Positions 9,681 through 19,451 of a stretch of 64,000 nt of DNA are shown one piece after another. The notes under the pieces were generated by a model, which worked only from the letters and a program-made list of their open reading frames with translations, did not search any database and was not told the origin of the DNA. The stretch comes from Skeletonema tropicum (taxonomy: Eukaryota; Bacillariophyta; Thalassiosirophyceae; Thalassiosirales; Thalassiosiraceae). The stretch is from contig CM074133.1 of assembly GCA_037178625.1 (NCBI GenBank), positions 1,116,001 through 1,180,000 of the forward strand, given 5' to 3'. Position 1 is the stretch's first letter. Each line of letters starts with the position of its first letter. The position numbers and the translations under genes are program-made.

Positions 9681-11724
9681 GCAACAGAGTGAGTCAAAAT
9701 CTAAAATATTAGGATTTAGATCTAATTGGAGATGACTACGAGAAAGGGTAAGAATCAGGGTAAGAATTCTTACCCTGCAGGGTAAGAATCATGGTAAGAA
9801 TTCTTACCCTGATTCTTACCCTGATTCTTACCCTCTCTGTCAGGGTAGAATATTTCTTCGCCAACTTTTCCAAAAACATTTCAACCCATCACAGCAGCAT
9901 CACAGCCATCATGGTGGGCTATGCCATAGCACAATCAATTAGGACTCCAACGCATTGTAAAGCTATGATCTAGATCAGTTTTTGACGTAGAAAACGTTGA
10001 TGTACTCGGGAAGTCATGAATTTGAGAGCCTGCAGACGTATCGGCGGCTATATCTAACGCATCGATTTTTGGTCTATTTTGCTGCAGGTGTCAAATAACG
10101 TCGACGAGGAAACGCAATAATCGTTCCACAAGGCCCCCGTAGTACTCTCAGTACCATATTAATATAGATGGCTGGTAGGGGTGTTCATAACGCCATGGTA
10201 TCTGATTTTGATCCTTTTAGGCGATGTCTTGCGGGTGTTTTGTGAACAGATTCGTGTGCGGACATAGCATCTCATTAGGATGGTAGTAATATACACAGCA
10301 ACACATTTTATTGCAATTACTCTCCTAACCTATTAATATATGAACTAGAGTCCACATTATATCTCAAGAGCAAGCCGTCGTGCTGTTTATTTTCCAGTGT
10401 TGCAGCCTTGAATTAACAATCAACTTCTGTAATCTCTGTAGAAGACAAGGCAAGTGCTTGTGTGTAGGTTGCGTCTAAGATAATGTTATTATGAATATAA
10501 GGATTATTAATCTCTTTATATTATGTGTGTTATTTCTCATTTTAATGTGTATTGTTGCATGGGTCAGCAGGAAGACACATACATGCATCACGGTTGCGTC
10601 AAATAGACTATCTTTTCTTCTAGCTGACAAGCCTTCTTAGATAATGTTGCCGCATGGTCCCTCCAGTGCAGTGCTTCTCAAGAAATATTTGCTAACCCTA
10701 GATCCAAATGATTCCGTCTACTGGTGGTTGCATGTATTGTTCGTTGTTTGTTTGTCACCCTATTCATCTCTTACTTCATAGCAGATTCGTTCCTGGTTGA
10801 TGCTTCATCTCTAATACAGAATGCCGCAAATAGGATGATAACAATGGAAATTACCGAATCCTTCCGAAGAGATGACATAGTTATCGACACTCACGTTGCC
10901 TCTGCTACTAAAGCTGAGTAGGAAGTCACCCGATAAATATCTCAGATTTATTGTAAGCTTTTGTGTCCACTGAAGCCGTAGTACGTATTGAGATTGATGA
11001 TGAAAGGGTGCCAGCAGAAGAAAACAGCAGTGGCAGTCCATTGAAAGTATATCCACTTCAAAATTATATTGTTGCATGCAATAGCCTCTGGATCAGCATC
11101 CTCCTTCAAGGTGTAATGCCTCCCACGACGTCAACGTGATTATTAACTGGCACAAGCCACTCATGACCAGATTGTCACCTCAACCGCACCACACGGAGAC
11201 GAGACGCCATTATGTCCATCAAAACCACTATATTGTTGTATTAGAACCATCATCTCGCTCTTTTGTTATAATATTCCCACCATTCTCATCAGTTGTGCCA
11301 CTGCATCGTTGGATAATCGCTGTAACCATAGTGCCCGCGTAGGTGACCCATGCCGACAGTTCTAGACGGTTTGAACGGAAATCACCTCATCGAATGTCAC
11401 CATATAGTGTCAGGTTGTCGAGTAATAGACTGTGTTCATGTCCCAGAGGTCAGAAATAGCAACAAGGCAGAGGGATAAGTATCATCGTCATGGTGGATGG
11501 GGCAAGCAAGAGGCAAGAGTTGGCGATGAGGCAAGGGGGAAAATATTTGCAGGGTAAGAATCAGGGTAAGAATTCTTACCCTGCAGGGTAAGAATCAGGG
11601 TAAGAATTCTTACCCTGAGGGTAAGCTAAGAAAATTCTTACCCTGATTCTTACCCTCTTTCTCGTAGTCAGAGCTATTTAGATCTAAATCCTCCTCTTTT
11701 AGATTTTGACTCGCTCTGTTGCAG
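9681..11724. mobile_element. 2-kb inverted-repeat element whose arms carry arrays of an 18-bp palindrome
   Basis: The left arm (about 9681-9835) begins GCAACAGAGTGAGTCAAAAT; the right arm (about 11545-11724) ends with the matching inverse, ATTTTGACTCGCTCTGTTGC. Both arms contain AGATCTAAAT-like words and several copies of the palindrome GGGTAAGAATTCTTACCC and half copies of it. The 1.7 kb between the arms holds no convincing gene, only short A/T-rich open frames. I cannot find a clear target duplication, so the exact ends are uncertain. Confidence 0.65.
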
Positions 11725-11968
11725 GTGACTTCAAAAAGCGTCCGGACAATTTTTGGCGCGGTCACCATTTTTGTTCATTTCACCATGACAGTCTACTAGC
11801 CAAAATTCGTCCAGTAGGGCTTCTCTCTCCAAATAGTGCATAGACTGTCAGATTGAAAATCCTCTCAGAATTAGGGCGGCAGGGGTATTGTTGGGACAGT
11901 GGTGGCTTGGTTTGGGTCAAAATGACCTGTTTCTGCTCATGCCGCTGGATTTTGACATGTGCCATTTT

Positions 11969-12605
11969 GTGCATCCACGGGAACCTGGGGTTGACAGTGG
12001 CTGATTTTTGTTAGTGGCCGATGCGACGAGTGTTTGCTATGAACATGGTATAAGATTTAAGTCGTGGTTCTCAAAAATCGAGCGTTGAGGCTAATGTCTG
12101 ATGGCCCTTTCTGCTAAAACTTGCTGCCGACGCCACGGATAGGCGTATCGGGATAGTGGGCGCTTTTCATACCCTCTTGTGGGCGGTGCCCACGTGGGGC
12201 CCACAACTGCAAAAAATCAGGTGAAAATGAGCTAAAATGCGGGCAAAATCCAAGAATATCGCGACAAAATCACCCAAAATCTCCCGTCAAGCCTCCTGTC
12301 AAACCAGTCCCTCATGTGGGCACGCCCACGCGCCCACAATCCCGATACGCCTAGCCACGGATCGGCCATCTGACACGGTGCGCCGCCAAGCAGCGTGTCA
12401 CTCGTGGCGGTGGCAGCAAGTTTCACACGTTGGCAGCAAGTTTTTGGAGGAATAGGCCATCAGTCATCAACCTCAACGCTCGATTTTGAGAAACACGACT
12501 TAAATCTTTTCCGTCTTCATAGCTCATAGCAAACACTCGTCGCATCACTTCATCCCGACTCCCGACGTGTCAATCCCAGGTCTACCCCAGGTTCCCATGG
12601 TGCAT
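11969..12605. mobile_element. Foldback element interrupted by the hAT-like MITE
   Basis: The segment 11969-12125 (gggaacctgggg ... GCGACGAGTGTTTGCTATGA ... TTAAGTCGTG ... CGAGCGTTGAGG) is present in inverse order at about 12412-12605, with small gaps. The MITE at 12140-12353 sits between the arms, so the foldback structure is older than the MITE. No coding sequence is seen. Confidence 0.7.
12140..12353. mobile_element. hAT-like MITE, copy 2 (214 bp)
   Basis: Perfect terminal inverted repeats TAGGCGTATCGGGAT ... ATCCCGATACGCCTA, flanked by the identical 8-bp word GCCACGGA (12132-12139 and 12354-12361). It is homologous to the copy at 302-505 in inverse orientation, including the GTGGGCGGTGCCCAC and GTGGGCACGCCCAC inner repeats. 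The ends are better preserved here than in copy 1. Confidence 0.9.
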
Positions 12606-12858
12606 CATCGTCTCTCGTCTCGACACGGCACCGGCATGCATCGATAGTATTGAATTGCTGCCCCCCAGTGGTATTAATAATTAATCTATTGCGCAAAATT
12701 AACGCATATCATCGTATTGATAACCTACGCGTCCCCTTCCGATTTCGATCTCTTCATGGATAACATTAATGCTGCGCCAAGAATGCCCTATCTTCTGGGG
12801 CTGGGGGTGATGGCAACGAACGTGATGGTGGCGAGCATCTCATACGCAGTCGCAGCCA

Positions 12859-13655
12859 ATGTCTCTACCAACAGACACCAATCCTGCTGGCAATCTAAAT
12901 AACAACGCTGCAACCAATGGCATCCACCCCTCCGACTACAGCGACGATTATATTTATGATGACACCAAGTACGACTTCATTACTTCTGCTCCGGCGCCGA
13001 CTCCACAATCATCGGCAGACATCATCGCCACAATGCTTGCTTCTGCTCACGGAGTACACAGTCCACGCCCCTTCCAAATTGACGCCATCTTTCAGTTGTG
13101 TATTCGTCGTGTTTCCATGCTGTATCTTATCGTAAAACAGGAGAGGGGAAACCATTGGTATTAAAAGGGATGGCAACAATTAAGCGTGGGATCACTCTCT
13201 GCCTTGTGCCACTTGTTGGATTGGGAAGTGATCAAGCTATCAAAACAACCTTCATGGCATGCGGTGTAGAGGCGCATCATGTGGACGAGTAGAAAGACGA
13301 TCGGTGTGACGTGTTGATGGATAGGCTAACAATGTTTGATCCAACTAAACAACACAAGTCAATAGTATTATTCATATCTCCTCGTCAATTAAACGGTGGG
13401 AGTCGGTGGTGCAGTCTACTCAATGATTTAGCGAAGAAGGCGCATGCTGTGGTGGAGGACCATGATTCTTTCCGTCCGGAGTTCAAGAGCGCAATAGATT
13501 CGATTGCAAATATTTTGGCAACATTGAGGATTCATCACGCGATTATCTGCAAGCACACTAGTGTATCAAACTACTGGATAATTTATCGATTAGTAGACGT
13601 AAGTTTAATACTTCTTCCTACTTCTGACACATCTCTCCCCCTACTTTAACAACTA
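12859..13655 (+). pseudogene. Broken RecQ-like DEAD/DEAH helicase gene fragment
   Basis: The first frame encodes an acidic N-terminus and then ADIIATMLASAHG...RPFQIDAIFQLCIRRV, the Q-motif-like entry to a helicase core. At about 13129 one base is missing; the next frame continues RKTGEGKPLVLKGMATIKRG, a Walker A motif (TGEGKS expected, Ser changed to Pro). It runs on as LCLVPLVGLGSDQ (motif Ia) to a TAG near 13290, then resumes in the same frame with IVLFISPRQL and KAHAVVEDHDSFRPEF, where DEAH is expected but reads KKAH. The C-terminal helicase lobe is missing. The frameshift, stop and altered motifs together mark a pseudogene. Such RecQ-like genes are often carried by mobile DNA in algae (my inference). 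Confidence 0.7.
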
Positions 13656-13770
13656 TGGTCCTCACTCAATCTGATTAACTTTGTATTTATTTATTGATCG
13701 GTGAGTGAGGAGTTTTGAGTTTTGTCCGGACGCCTTTTTTGGTCATCTGTGTGGCGGGGCGGGGGCTAGT

Positions 13771-13945
13771 CGCACTCCTAGCTTCTCTCTTCTCTCTTGT
13801 GCGGCCCAGCACCCCTACCCATCGCACTCCTAGCTTCTCTCTTCTCTCTTGTGCGGCCCAGTCCCTCCTAGCTTCTCTCTTCTCTCTTGTGCGGCCCAGC
13901 ACCCCTACCATCGCACTCCTAGCTTCTCTCTTCTCTCTTGTGCGG
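13771..13945 (+). repeat. Tandem repeat of a pyrimidine-rich unit (4 copies, about 40-52 bp)
   Basis: Four copies of a unit containing CTCCTAGCTTCTCTCTTCTC and TTGTGCGGCCCAG, the spacer CACCCCTACCCATCGCA being shorter in copy 2. The last copy is cut by the LTR that starts at 13946. Confidence 0.85.
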
Positions 13946-14197
13946 CTCTCAAGTTGAGAATTATCTGTCATAAGACCGTCAAACAGAGTCGGGATAATCT
14001 AAGCGAACATTCAGGCGGGAACACGGATCGGAGCGAGATCGGTGGACTTGTAAGGAGGATCGTAGAGTACCAGAAAACGAAGGCAGTGTTGAGACGTCTA
14101 ATTCTATCTTAAGCCGGACACGAAGCACTGAAGCTCTGCTGTTGTGCGTCCTACTCGACTATCGAAGTATTGATGTAGTACATGTGCCTTGAGGCAG
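13946..14197 (-). repeat. 3' LTR of the 13.9-17.8 kb element
   Basis: 252 bp beginning CTCTCAAGTTGAGAATTATC on the plus strand and ending at ...GCCTTGAGGCAG. Matches 17518-17769 at near identity (one visible difference, GAAAACGAAGG against GAAAGCGAAGG). A third, inverted copy is at 18546-18797. Confidence 0.9.
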
Positions 14198-14277
14198 CGG
14201 ATGTATTCCAACGTAGTTATTACTATTTCATTATTCTTATCTTGATTGTGTTGTGAGCGCCATAAAGCGAGTTGGCT

Positions 14278-17200
14278 TTAGTATCTTGTGTAAAGATATG
14301 GCGGGAAAATAAGTTCTGCTGAACCGACGATCGCGGAAGATTCGACGTTCAACTTGCGGTAGATAAATGGGACGATTCCCATTAATCGGGATATGAGTAT
14401 CTTCAATATCCATAAGTAGTGTACCATTGATGACATACTGGTACGATTGCGGTTGCGCTCATCTGCTTTCTTACATAAGTTGACACTCCCCAGCCAAACG
14501 TATATCGTATTCCAGACTTCCCACTTCAACAAGTAATCGCTAATCTCAAAGAACATCTGAGCAGTAAACTTATTATTGTGTGAAGTTGTTTCCATAATGG
14601 TTGGTATTTCCAGTAGCTCTTGATAATCATTGATCTGACCTGTAGGTGTATGGTCTTGATAATCCTTGATCTGTCCTGTAGGTGTTGGGTATTGGATGAG
14701 TAGTTCTTCCTCCTTTGGACTAGGTAGACGTAGATCGGCCATAGAAAATGTGGACGATAAAGCATTGTGATTGTTCGCGAAGGGCCTATTGCCGTTTGTG
14801 ACTTGTGAGAAGGGCCTATTGCCGTTTGTGACTTGAACTTCAAGGTATATATGGTCATCCGCGACTTGGTAATGAAGTTGATCGTATTCATCAAAAATGC
14901 GAACACTTGAAGAGAACCCTCTCTCGGGACTTCTAACAAAGAACCTGAAGCCACACACAAAGATATCGACAAAGAATCCACCATAGAGCCGATTGCATCG
15001 GGTGATAATTCTGCTTCCGACGATGATTTCGTGGTAATTAGTGCGTGATGCATCCATAAGTTCTTGAATAGCTGCACGTTTGCTGCGCTCCCCATGATTG
15101 AGACCGAGACGATGACGTTCGTAACTCACGAGATCAGGATGAAGAACCGAATTGACTTGATTCCGAATAACGTAGATATTGCGCTTCCTATCAACAATCC
15201 TCGATGCAAAACGTGCAATCATCATGTGACGAGAGTCACTGTCGATACTTACCAAAATAGCACCATATTCAACCATCAAAATATTACCATATCCAAATTG
15301 AGCCGAGAAGATAGCAGAGTTTCCATCACTGATCTGCGACCGAATAATATTTTCTCTCACGGCAGTACCGAGTAAAGCAAGCATGTTGTAAGATTTGCAA
15401 AAGGAAGTATCTTCCGTCGGACAAATGATATGATGAAGTCGAGTAGATGATGATGTCTCCCCATATTCCTCAGCAGTAACCATGACAGAATGATGTCGAT
15501 CCAAGAAAACGTTGTTGATGATGACGTTCCGAAGCAAGACGTGATACTGTCGATGACCTCGAGTAATCTCCGCAAACGAAAAGCGATGCAACCTGCAAGC
15601 GACGACGATATAGATCCTATCAGCAAGGTCTCGAGAATCATGTGAATAGAACTGAGCAGCGAAGTCTTGTAAGGACTTAAGAACAAGTGCATTGCATTCC
15701 GCATCGACTAGTTGTGCTCGATGGTGGTAAAATTCAATCTTCGCAGCAGGAGAACAAACAACAACTTGGCTTCCAACGGCAGAATCTTCTTGGATGTCCA
15801 TCAACTTATAGAGTAGAACTTGCTCCCCATTCTTCGTCTTGTAGAACTGAATTCCATTCGACTCGTAGTACCAAATCAACTCTGAAATAATAAAGTCTCT
15901 CATCTTCGCAGGATAGTGGTAACGTCGTATCATCACAGATAGATATTCAATTGAAGGAATTTGCTCCCCATTCATCTCGCAGGACAAAAGAAACTCTAAA
16001 TTAATAAAGTATCGCATCTTCACAGGACAGTACTCTCCAATCATCATCTTGTGATATCGCAGTAGCTCTAAAGCTGTAGAGACATAAGATATCATGCCAC
16101 GAACAAATGCATAGCCTTGAATGTGCGAAGGATCATATCGTACAAGTAATTCAAGTACAGACCAAGCGATGGTAATAAACAAGATCTTGTTGGATGTGTG
16201 ATCGGAGTTGTGACAACTGTGAGCAAGTATCATGCAACGATCAATCTTCTGGGACTTGTGAGTGATAATAACACCACTGGATTCGTCTTGAAAGACATCG
16301 ATGCTTGTAGTAGATGTCAAGAGTGTCTCCGTTCTCCCGAGTAATGCATACGTCGATTGCAAAACATCTCCCCACGCAACATGAATCTTGGTCACAAGTT
16401 GATTATAGTATCGAACATGTTGTGTCCCTTGCGAAAGATCGTGCAACCAGATAAAGTCGACACTAAAGATTACCATTACTCCCCATAGTCTCAAGAGATA
16501 ATTTGCAAGTATGAGTCCCTCACTACTGAAAAACATCACTCCTCTATTCACAACTAGGAAGTCATGAGTACCATCGAGTAGATGATCTGCGATGTGACGA
16601 TGTTCACCAAAGATAACAACATCGATATGCTGTCGCTTGATAGAACTTGTGCCCAGGAACTGAATATCGAGTTTCCAGAATAGGGTCATCAAAAGGGCGC
16701 TGATGTCATGTTGTCGAAGACAAGCTATAACACCGATAGGACGTGTATCCATAGATGGATATATGTTGGTATTAACACCAGAAGGAGTTACCAAAGTACT
16801 GAATTCCGAAGGATCCATGATGCGAAGAATAATAACTGCGATCAATTTGTCTCCACCCAATGTAGAAGTGTCGAGAATATAGTGTCTGGTTCCTAAGCTC
16901 ACATCTAGACGAAGCACCGATCGAATCGAGAGAGATGCCGGGTTAAGTGCGGGCAAAGGCCTGTACACAGTGACAATCCACCATTTATCCTCTTGACTTC
17001 CTAATAAGGAGAGACCCATTACTAACGAAGGATGGCCCACCACATGGTAGATATCCACTTCTTCACAAGACACGTAAATCCACGAACGTGTAGATATGAT
17101 GCCTTCAGTAGAAAACAGGACTTGATGTAAATCCAAAAACTCGGATAAGGGTCTCCGCCACCTTCCTCTGCGAAATACATCAGATTCCATATTAGCATCT

Positions 17201-17292
17201 CGACTACCATCACTGGTCTCTAAAGAAGCGTCTACAAAACCCTCATCGGCAGTAACATCGCCACGTGAAGAAGAAAGTTGATCCTCCTGCAT
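14278..17292 (-). CDS. 1004-aa protein of unknown function carried by an LTR element
   Basis: An intact frame with an ATG at 17292 and stop at 14278-14280. The first 55 residues, including ANMESDVFRRGRWRRPLS, are homologous to the start of the copia element's leader ORF at about 47520-47580; beyond that I recognise nothing. No RT YxDD box, no integrase HHCC or D,D-35-E, no CCHC knuckle and no protease motif are visible. The protein is rich in Ile, His, Tyr and Arg. It contains in-frame repeats: a 10-residue repeat of VTNGNRPF, a 12-residue repeat of TPTGQI(K/N)DYQ, and two related blocks with KMR(Y/D)FI near 15850-16035. The last 68 codons are duplicated, in frame, at 18262-18465. A 3-kb open frame is unlikely by chance, so it is probably or was recently translated. 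It may be a structural protein, an accessory protein or captured host sequence. Confidence 0.6.
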   Translation of the reverse strand: MQEDQLSSSRGDVTADEGFVDASLETSDGSRDANMESDVFRRGRWRRPLSEFLDLHQVLFSTEGIISTRSWIYVSCEEVDIYHVVGHPSLVMGLSLLGSQEDKWWIVTVYRPLPALNPASLSIRSVLRLDVSLGTRHYILDTSTLGGDKLIAVIILRIMDPSEFSTLVTPSGVNTNIYPSMDTRPIGVIACLRQHDISALLMTLFWKLDIQFLGTSSIKRQHIDVVIFGEHRHIADHLLDGTHDFLVVNRGVMFFSSEGLILANYLLRLWGVMVIFSVDFIWLHDLSQGTQHVRYYNQLVTKIHVAWGDVLQSTYALLGRTETLLTSTTSIDVFQDESSGVIITHKSQKIDRCMILAHSCHNSDHTSNKILFITIAWSVLELLVRYDPSHIQGYAFVRGMISYVSTALELLRYHKMMIGEYCPVKMRYFINLEFLLSCEMNGEQIPSIEYLSVMIRRYHYPAKMRDFIISELIWYYESNGIQFYKTKNGEQVLLYKLMDIQEDSAVGSQVVVCSPAAKIEFYHHRAQLVDAECNALVLKSLQDFAAQFYSHDSRDLADRIYIVVACRLHRFSFAEITRGHRQYHVLLRNVIINNVFLDRHHSVMVTAEEYGETSSSTRLHHIICPTEDTSFCKSYNMLALLGTAVRENIIRSQISDGNSAIFSAQFGYGNILMVEYGAILVSIDSDSRHMMIARFASRIVDRKRNIYVIRNQVNSVLHPDLVSYERHRLGLNHGERSKRAAIQELMDASRTNYHEIIVGSRIITRCNRLYGGFFVDIFVCGFRFFVRSPERGFSSSVRIFDEYDQLHYQVADDHIYLEVQVTNGNRPFSQVTNGNRPFANNHNALSSTFSMADLRLPSPKEEELLIQYPTPTGQIKDYQDHTPTGQINDYQELLEIPTIMETTSHNNKFTAQMFFEISDYLLKWEVWNTIYVWLGSVNLCKKADERNRNRTSMSSMVHYLWILKILISRLMGIVPFIYRKLNVESSAIVGSAELIFPPYLYTRY

Positions 17293-17517
17293 GATGATAT
17301 TGGCGTCAGATAAAGATGTTATGCTGTTTTGTCAGCTATCACGGGTGTCCACTTGGTATGAAAGGAAGGTCTATTAAGCAAGGTGTTTGCCTAGCAAAAC
17401 GGAAGTCCACTTATATCAGGGAGAGTTGGATTTTCTCATAAGACTCAACAACTAAAGGCTTGACAGATAATTCTTCGGTGTATCTGAAGCTATTGTTAAA
17501 GCACGAGAACTGATAAT

Positions 17518-17769
17518 CTCTCAAGTTGAGAATTATCTGTCATAAGACCGTCAAACAGAGTCGGGATAATCTAAGCGAACATTCAGGCGGGAACACGGAT
17601 CGGAGCGAGATCGGTGGACTTGTAAGGAGGATCGTAGAGTACCAGAAAGCGAAGGCAGTGTTGAGACGTCTAATTCTATCTTAAGCCGGACACGAAGCAC
17701 TGAAGCTCTGCTGTTGTGCGTCCTACTCGACTATCGAAGTATTGATGTAGTACATGTGCCTTGAGGCAG
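17518..17769 (-). repeat. 5' LTR of the 13.9-17.8 kb element
   Basis: 252-bp copy of the LTR at 13946-14197. At 17770 the sequence switches to an inverted partial copy of the element's 3' region (17772-17943), which ends abruptly after ...ACACTGCCTTCGTTT. Confidence 0.85.
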
Positions 17770-17771
17770 TT

Positions 17772-17943
17772 GAATCAAGATAAGAATAATGAAATAGTAA
17801 TAACTACGTTGGAATACATCCGCTGCCTCAATGCACATGTACTACATCAATACTTCGATAGTCGAGTAGGACGCACAACAGCAGAGCTTCAGTGCTTCGT
17901 GTCCGGCTTAAGATAGAATTAGACGTCTCAACACTGCCTTCGT
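17772..17943 (+). mobile_element. Inverted partial LTR with 3' untranslated sequence
   Basis: 17772-17822 matches the untranslated 3' region, and 17823-17943 the first half of the LTR, of the 13.9-17.8 kb element in plus orientation (compare 18493-18666). It produces a head-to-head junction with the 5' LTR and explains why no target duplication is found there. Confidence 0.8.
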
Positions 17944-18257
17944 TTAAATGCAGGACACAAGAATCATTGGCTCGAACCCATACATAGAGTGCCCGAGCAG
18001 CGGCCCAGTCCCCGGTGGTAGGCAGGGCACATAAAAGAATGGGCTGCGTATCGATTTGATTAGGTTATCACCTATTCAGTTTGACTAGAAAAATTATTAG
18101 TAGAAATAGCGCGAAAGGTCCTGATTAGGTTATCCCCCAATAGCTCCTTGGCTAGATAACCTCCAACCTACCATACCTCCAGACCTCCAACATCCAAAAC
18201 CCTCCAAAACCCAAAAGTACATATTGATCCGAAGTCCTTCACCATGGTGGACTATGT

Positions 18258-18797
18258 CAACTTATGTAAGAAAGCAGATGAGCGCAACCGCAATCGTACC
18301 AGTATGTCATCAATGGTACACTACTTATGGATATTGAAGATTATACTCATATCCCGATTAATGGGAATCGTCCCATTTATCTACCGCAAGTTGAACGTCG
18401 AATCTTCCGCGATCGTCGGTTCAGCAGAACTTATTTTCCCGCCATATCTTTACACAAGATACTAAAGCCAACTCGCTTTATGGCGCTCACAACACAATCA
18501 AGATAAGAATAATGAAATAGTAATAACTACGTTGGAATACATCCGCTGCCTCAAGGCACATGTACTACATCAATACTTCGATAGTCGAGTAGGACGCACA
18601 ACAGCAGAGCTTCAGTGCTTCGTGTCCGGCTTAAGATAGAATTAGACGTCTCAACACTGCCTTCGTTTTCTGGTACTCTACGATCCTCCTTACAAGTCCA
18701 CCGATCTCGCTCCGATCCGTGTTCCCGCCTGAATGTTCGCTTAGATTATCCCGACTCTGTTTGACGGTCTTATGACAGATAATTCTCAACTTGAGAG
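18258..18797 (+). mobile_element. Truncated plus-strand copy of the 1004-aa-ORF element (3' end plus LTR)
   Basis: Carries the last 68 codons of the long ORF (to the stop at 18463-18465) with one extra in-frame codon (KIILIS against KILIS), its untranslated 3' region, and a complete 252-bp LTR (18546-18797). The 5' part is missing. The ATG at 18244 lies upstream of the homology and is probably not a functional start. Confidence 0.85.
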
Positions 18798-19451
18798 ACT
18801 ACTAGTAAAAATGAGGTCAATGAATATGCTTCTATTAGCCAAATAATCGACATTCGCCTCCCCTATTATGGCATAGGATCTCCGAACCGCCGTTTATTCG
18901 CCTAATTGTGCATCGGCTGTTGCGAAAATGACTTTGAACATAACCATCATCGTCGAGATGATGCGATATTCCTAATCTGTCGATGACAACAAACCATTGC
19001 CGTCGAGTCGACTAACACCAAACAACGCCGCCGACCCGACATCAAAAATGATATCCACTATTGGTGAATCGTTGTTATTTATTAATGGCGGCTGTTTGCA
19101 GCGACAAGTAATGGTGCAAAACATATGTGGGGGTATTATTATTTTTACAGTCCATGTTGACGCATCCCAGCAACTACTAACTGGTTCTTCAAATAACTGT
19201 CATTCATCAAACAATGGGAGTAGCGAATTAGAGGACGCCGACCTGAACTTATTATCAGTCAAAAAGTATATCTTATTATGTTCTAGGGTACTGATGTTGT
19301 GTTGAAGTAGAGTGGATCTATGGTGTAGTTTGCACAGAAGTTCGTGACAATATGGGTGGAAGTTTATGAGAAGAAAGCATACAATTCATTGTGACACCAT
19401 TAGTTAGTATTGGAGAGTAGTGAATCTGCGTTTATTGCATGAATGCTTTGT
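18798..19451. other. No recognisable gene
   Basis: Ordinary-looking sequence between the truncated LTR copy and the minus-strand ORF. A short open frame (18997-19305) has no recognisable content. A G-run of about 9 bases lies near 19457 at the ORF's end. Confidence 0.4.

Larger units (their letters stand above)
13946..17769 (-). mobile_element. LTR retrotransposon-like element carrying one long ORF but no RT or integrase
   Basis: Direct 252-bp terminal repeats (13946-14197 and 17518-17769) bound a 3.3-kb interior with a single 1004-codon minus-strand ORF. The LTR is related in layout to the copia LTR at 42783: both contain AATCTGTC near one end and TCCTACTCGA...CGAAGTATT near the other, and both are followed by GTGAGCGCCAT. 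The 5' leader (17293-17517) shares the words ATCACGGGT and CACTTGGTATGAAAGGAA with the copia leader at 47707-47738, so the two elements may use the same priming and packaging signals. No target duplication is found; the right side is rearranged against an inverted partial copy. I read it as a non-autonomous (LARD-like) copia relative. Confidence 0.75.

Noticed and set aside
9750..9835. Telomere-like GGGTAA repeats
   Set aside because: The units are GGGTAAGAATTCTTACCC palindromes within inverted arms, not a directional TTAGGG-type array.
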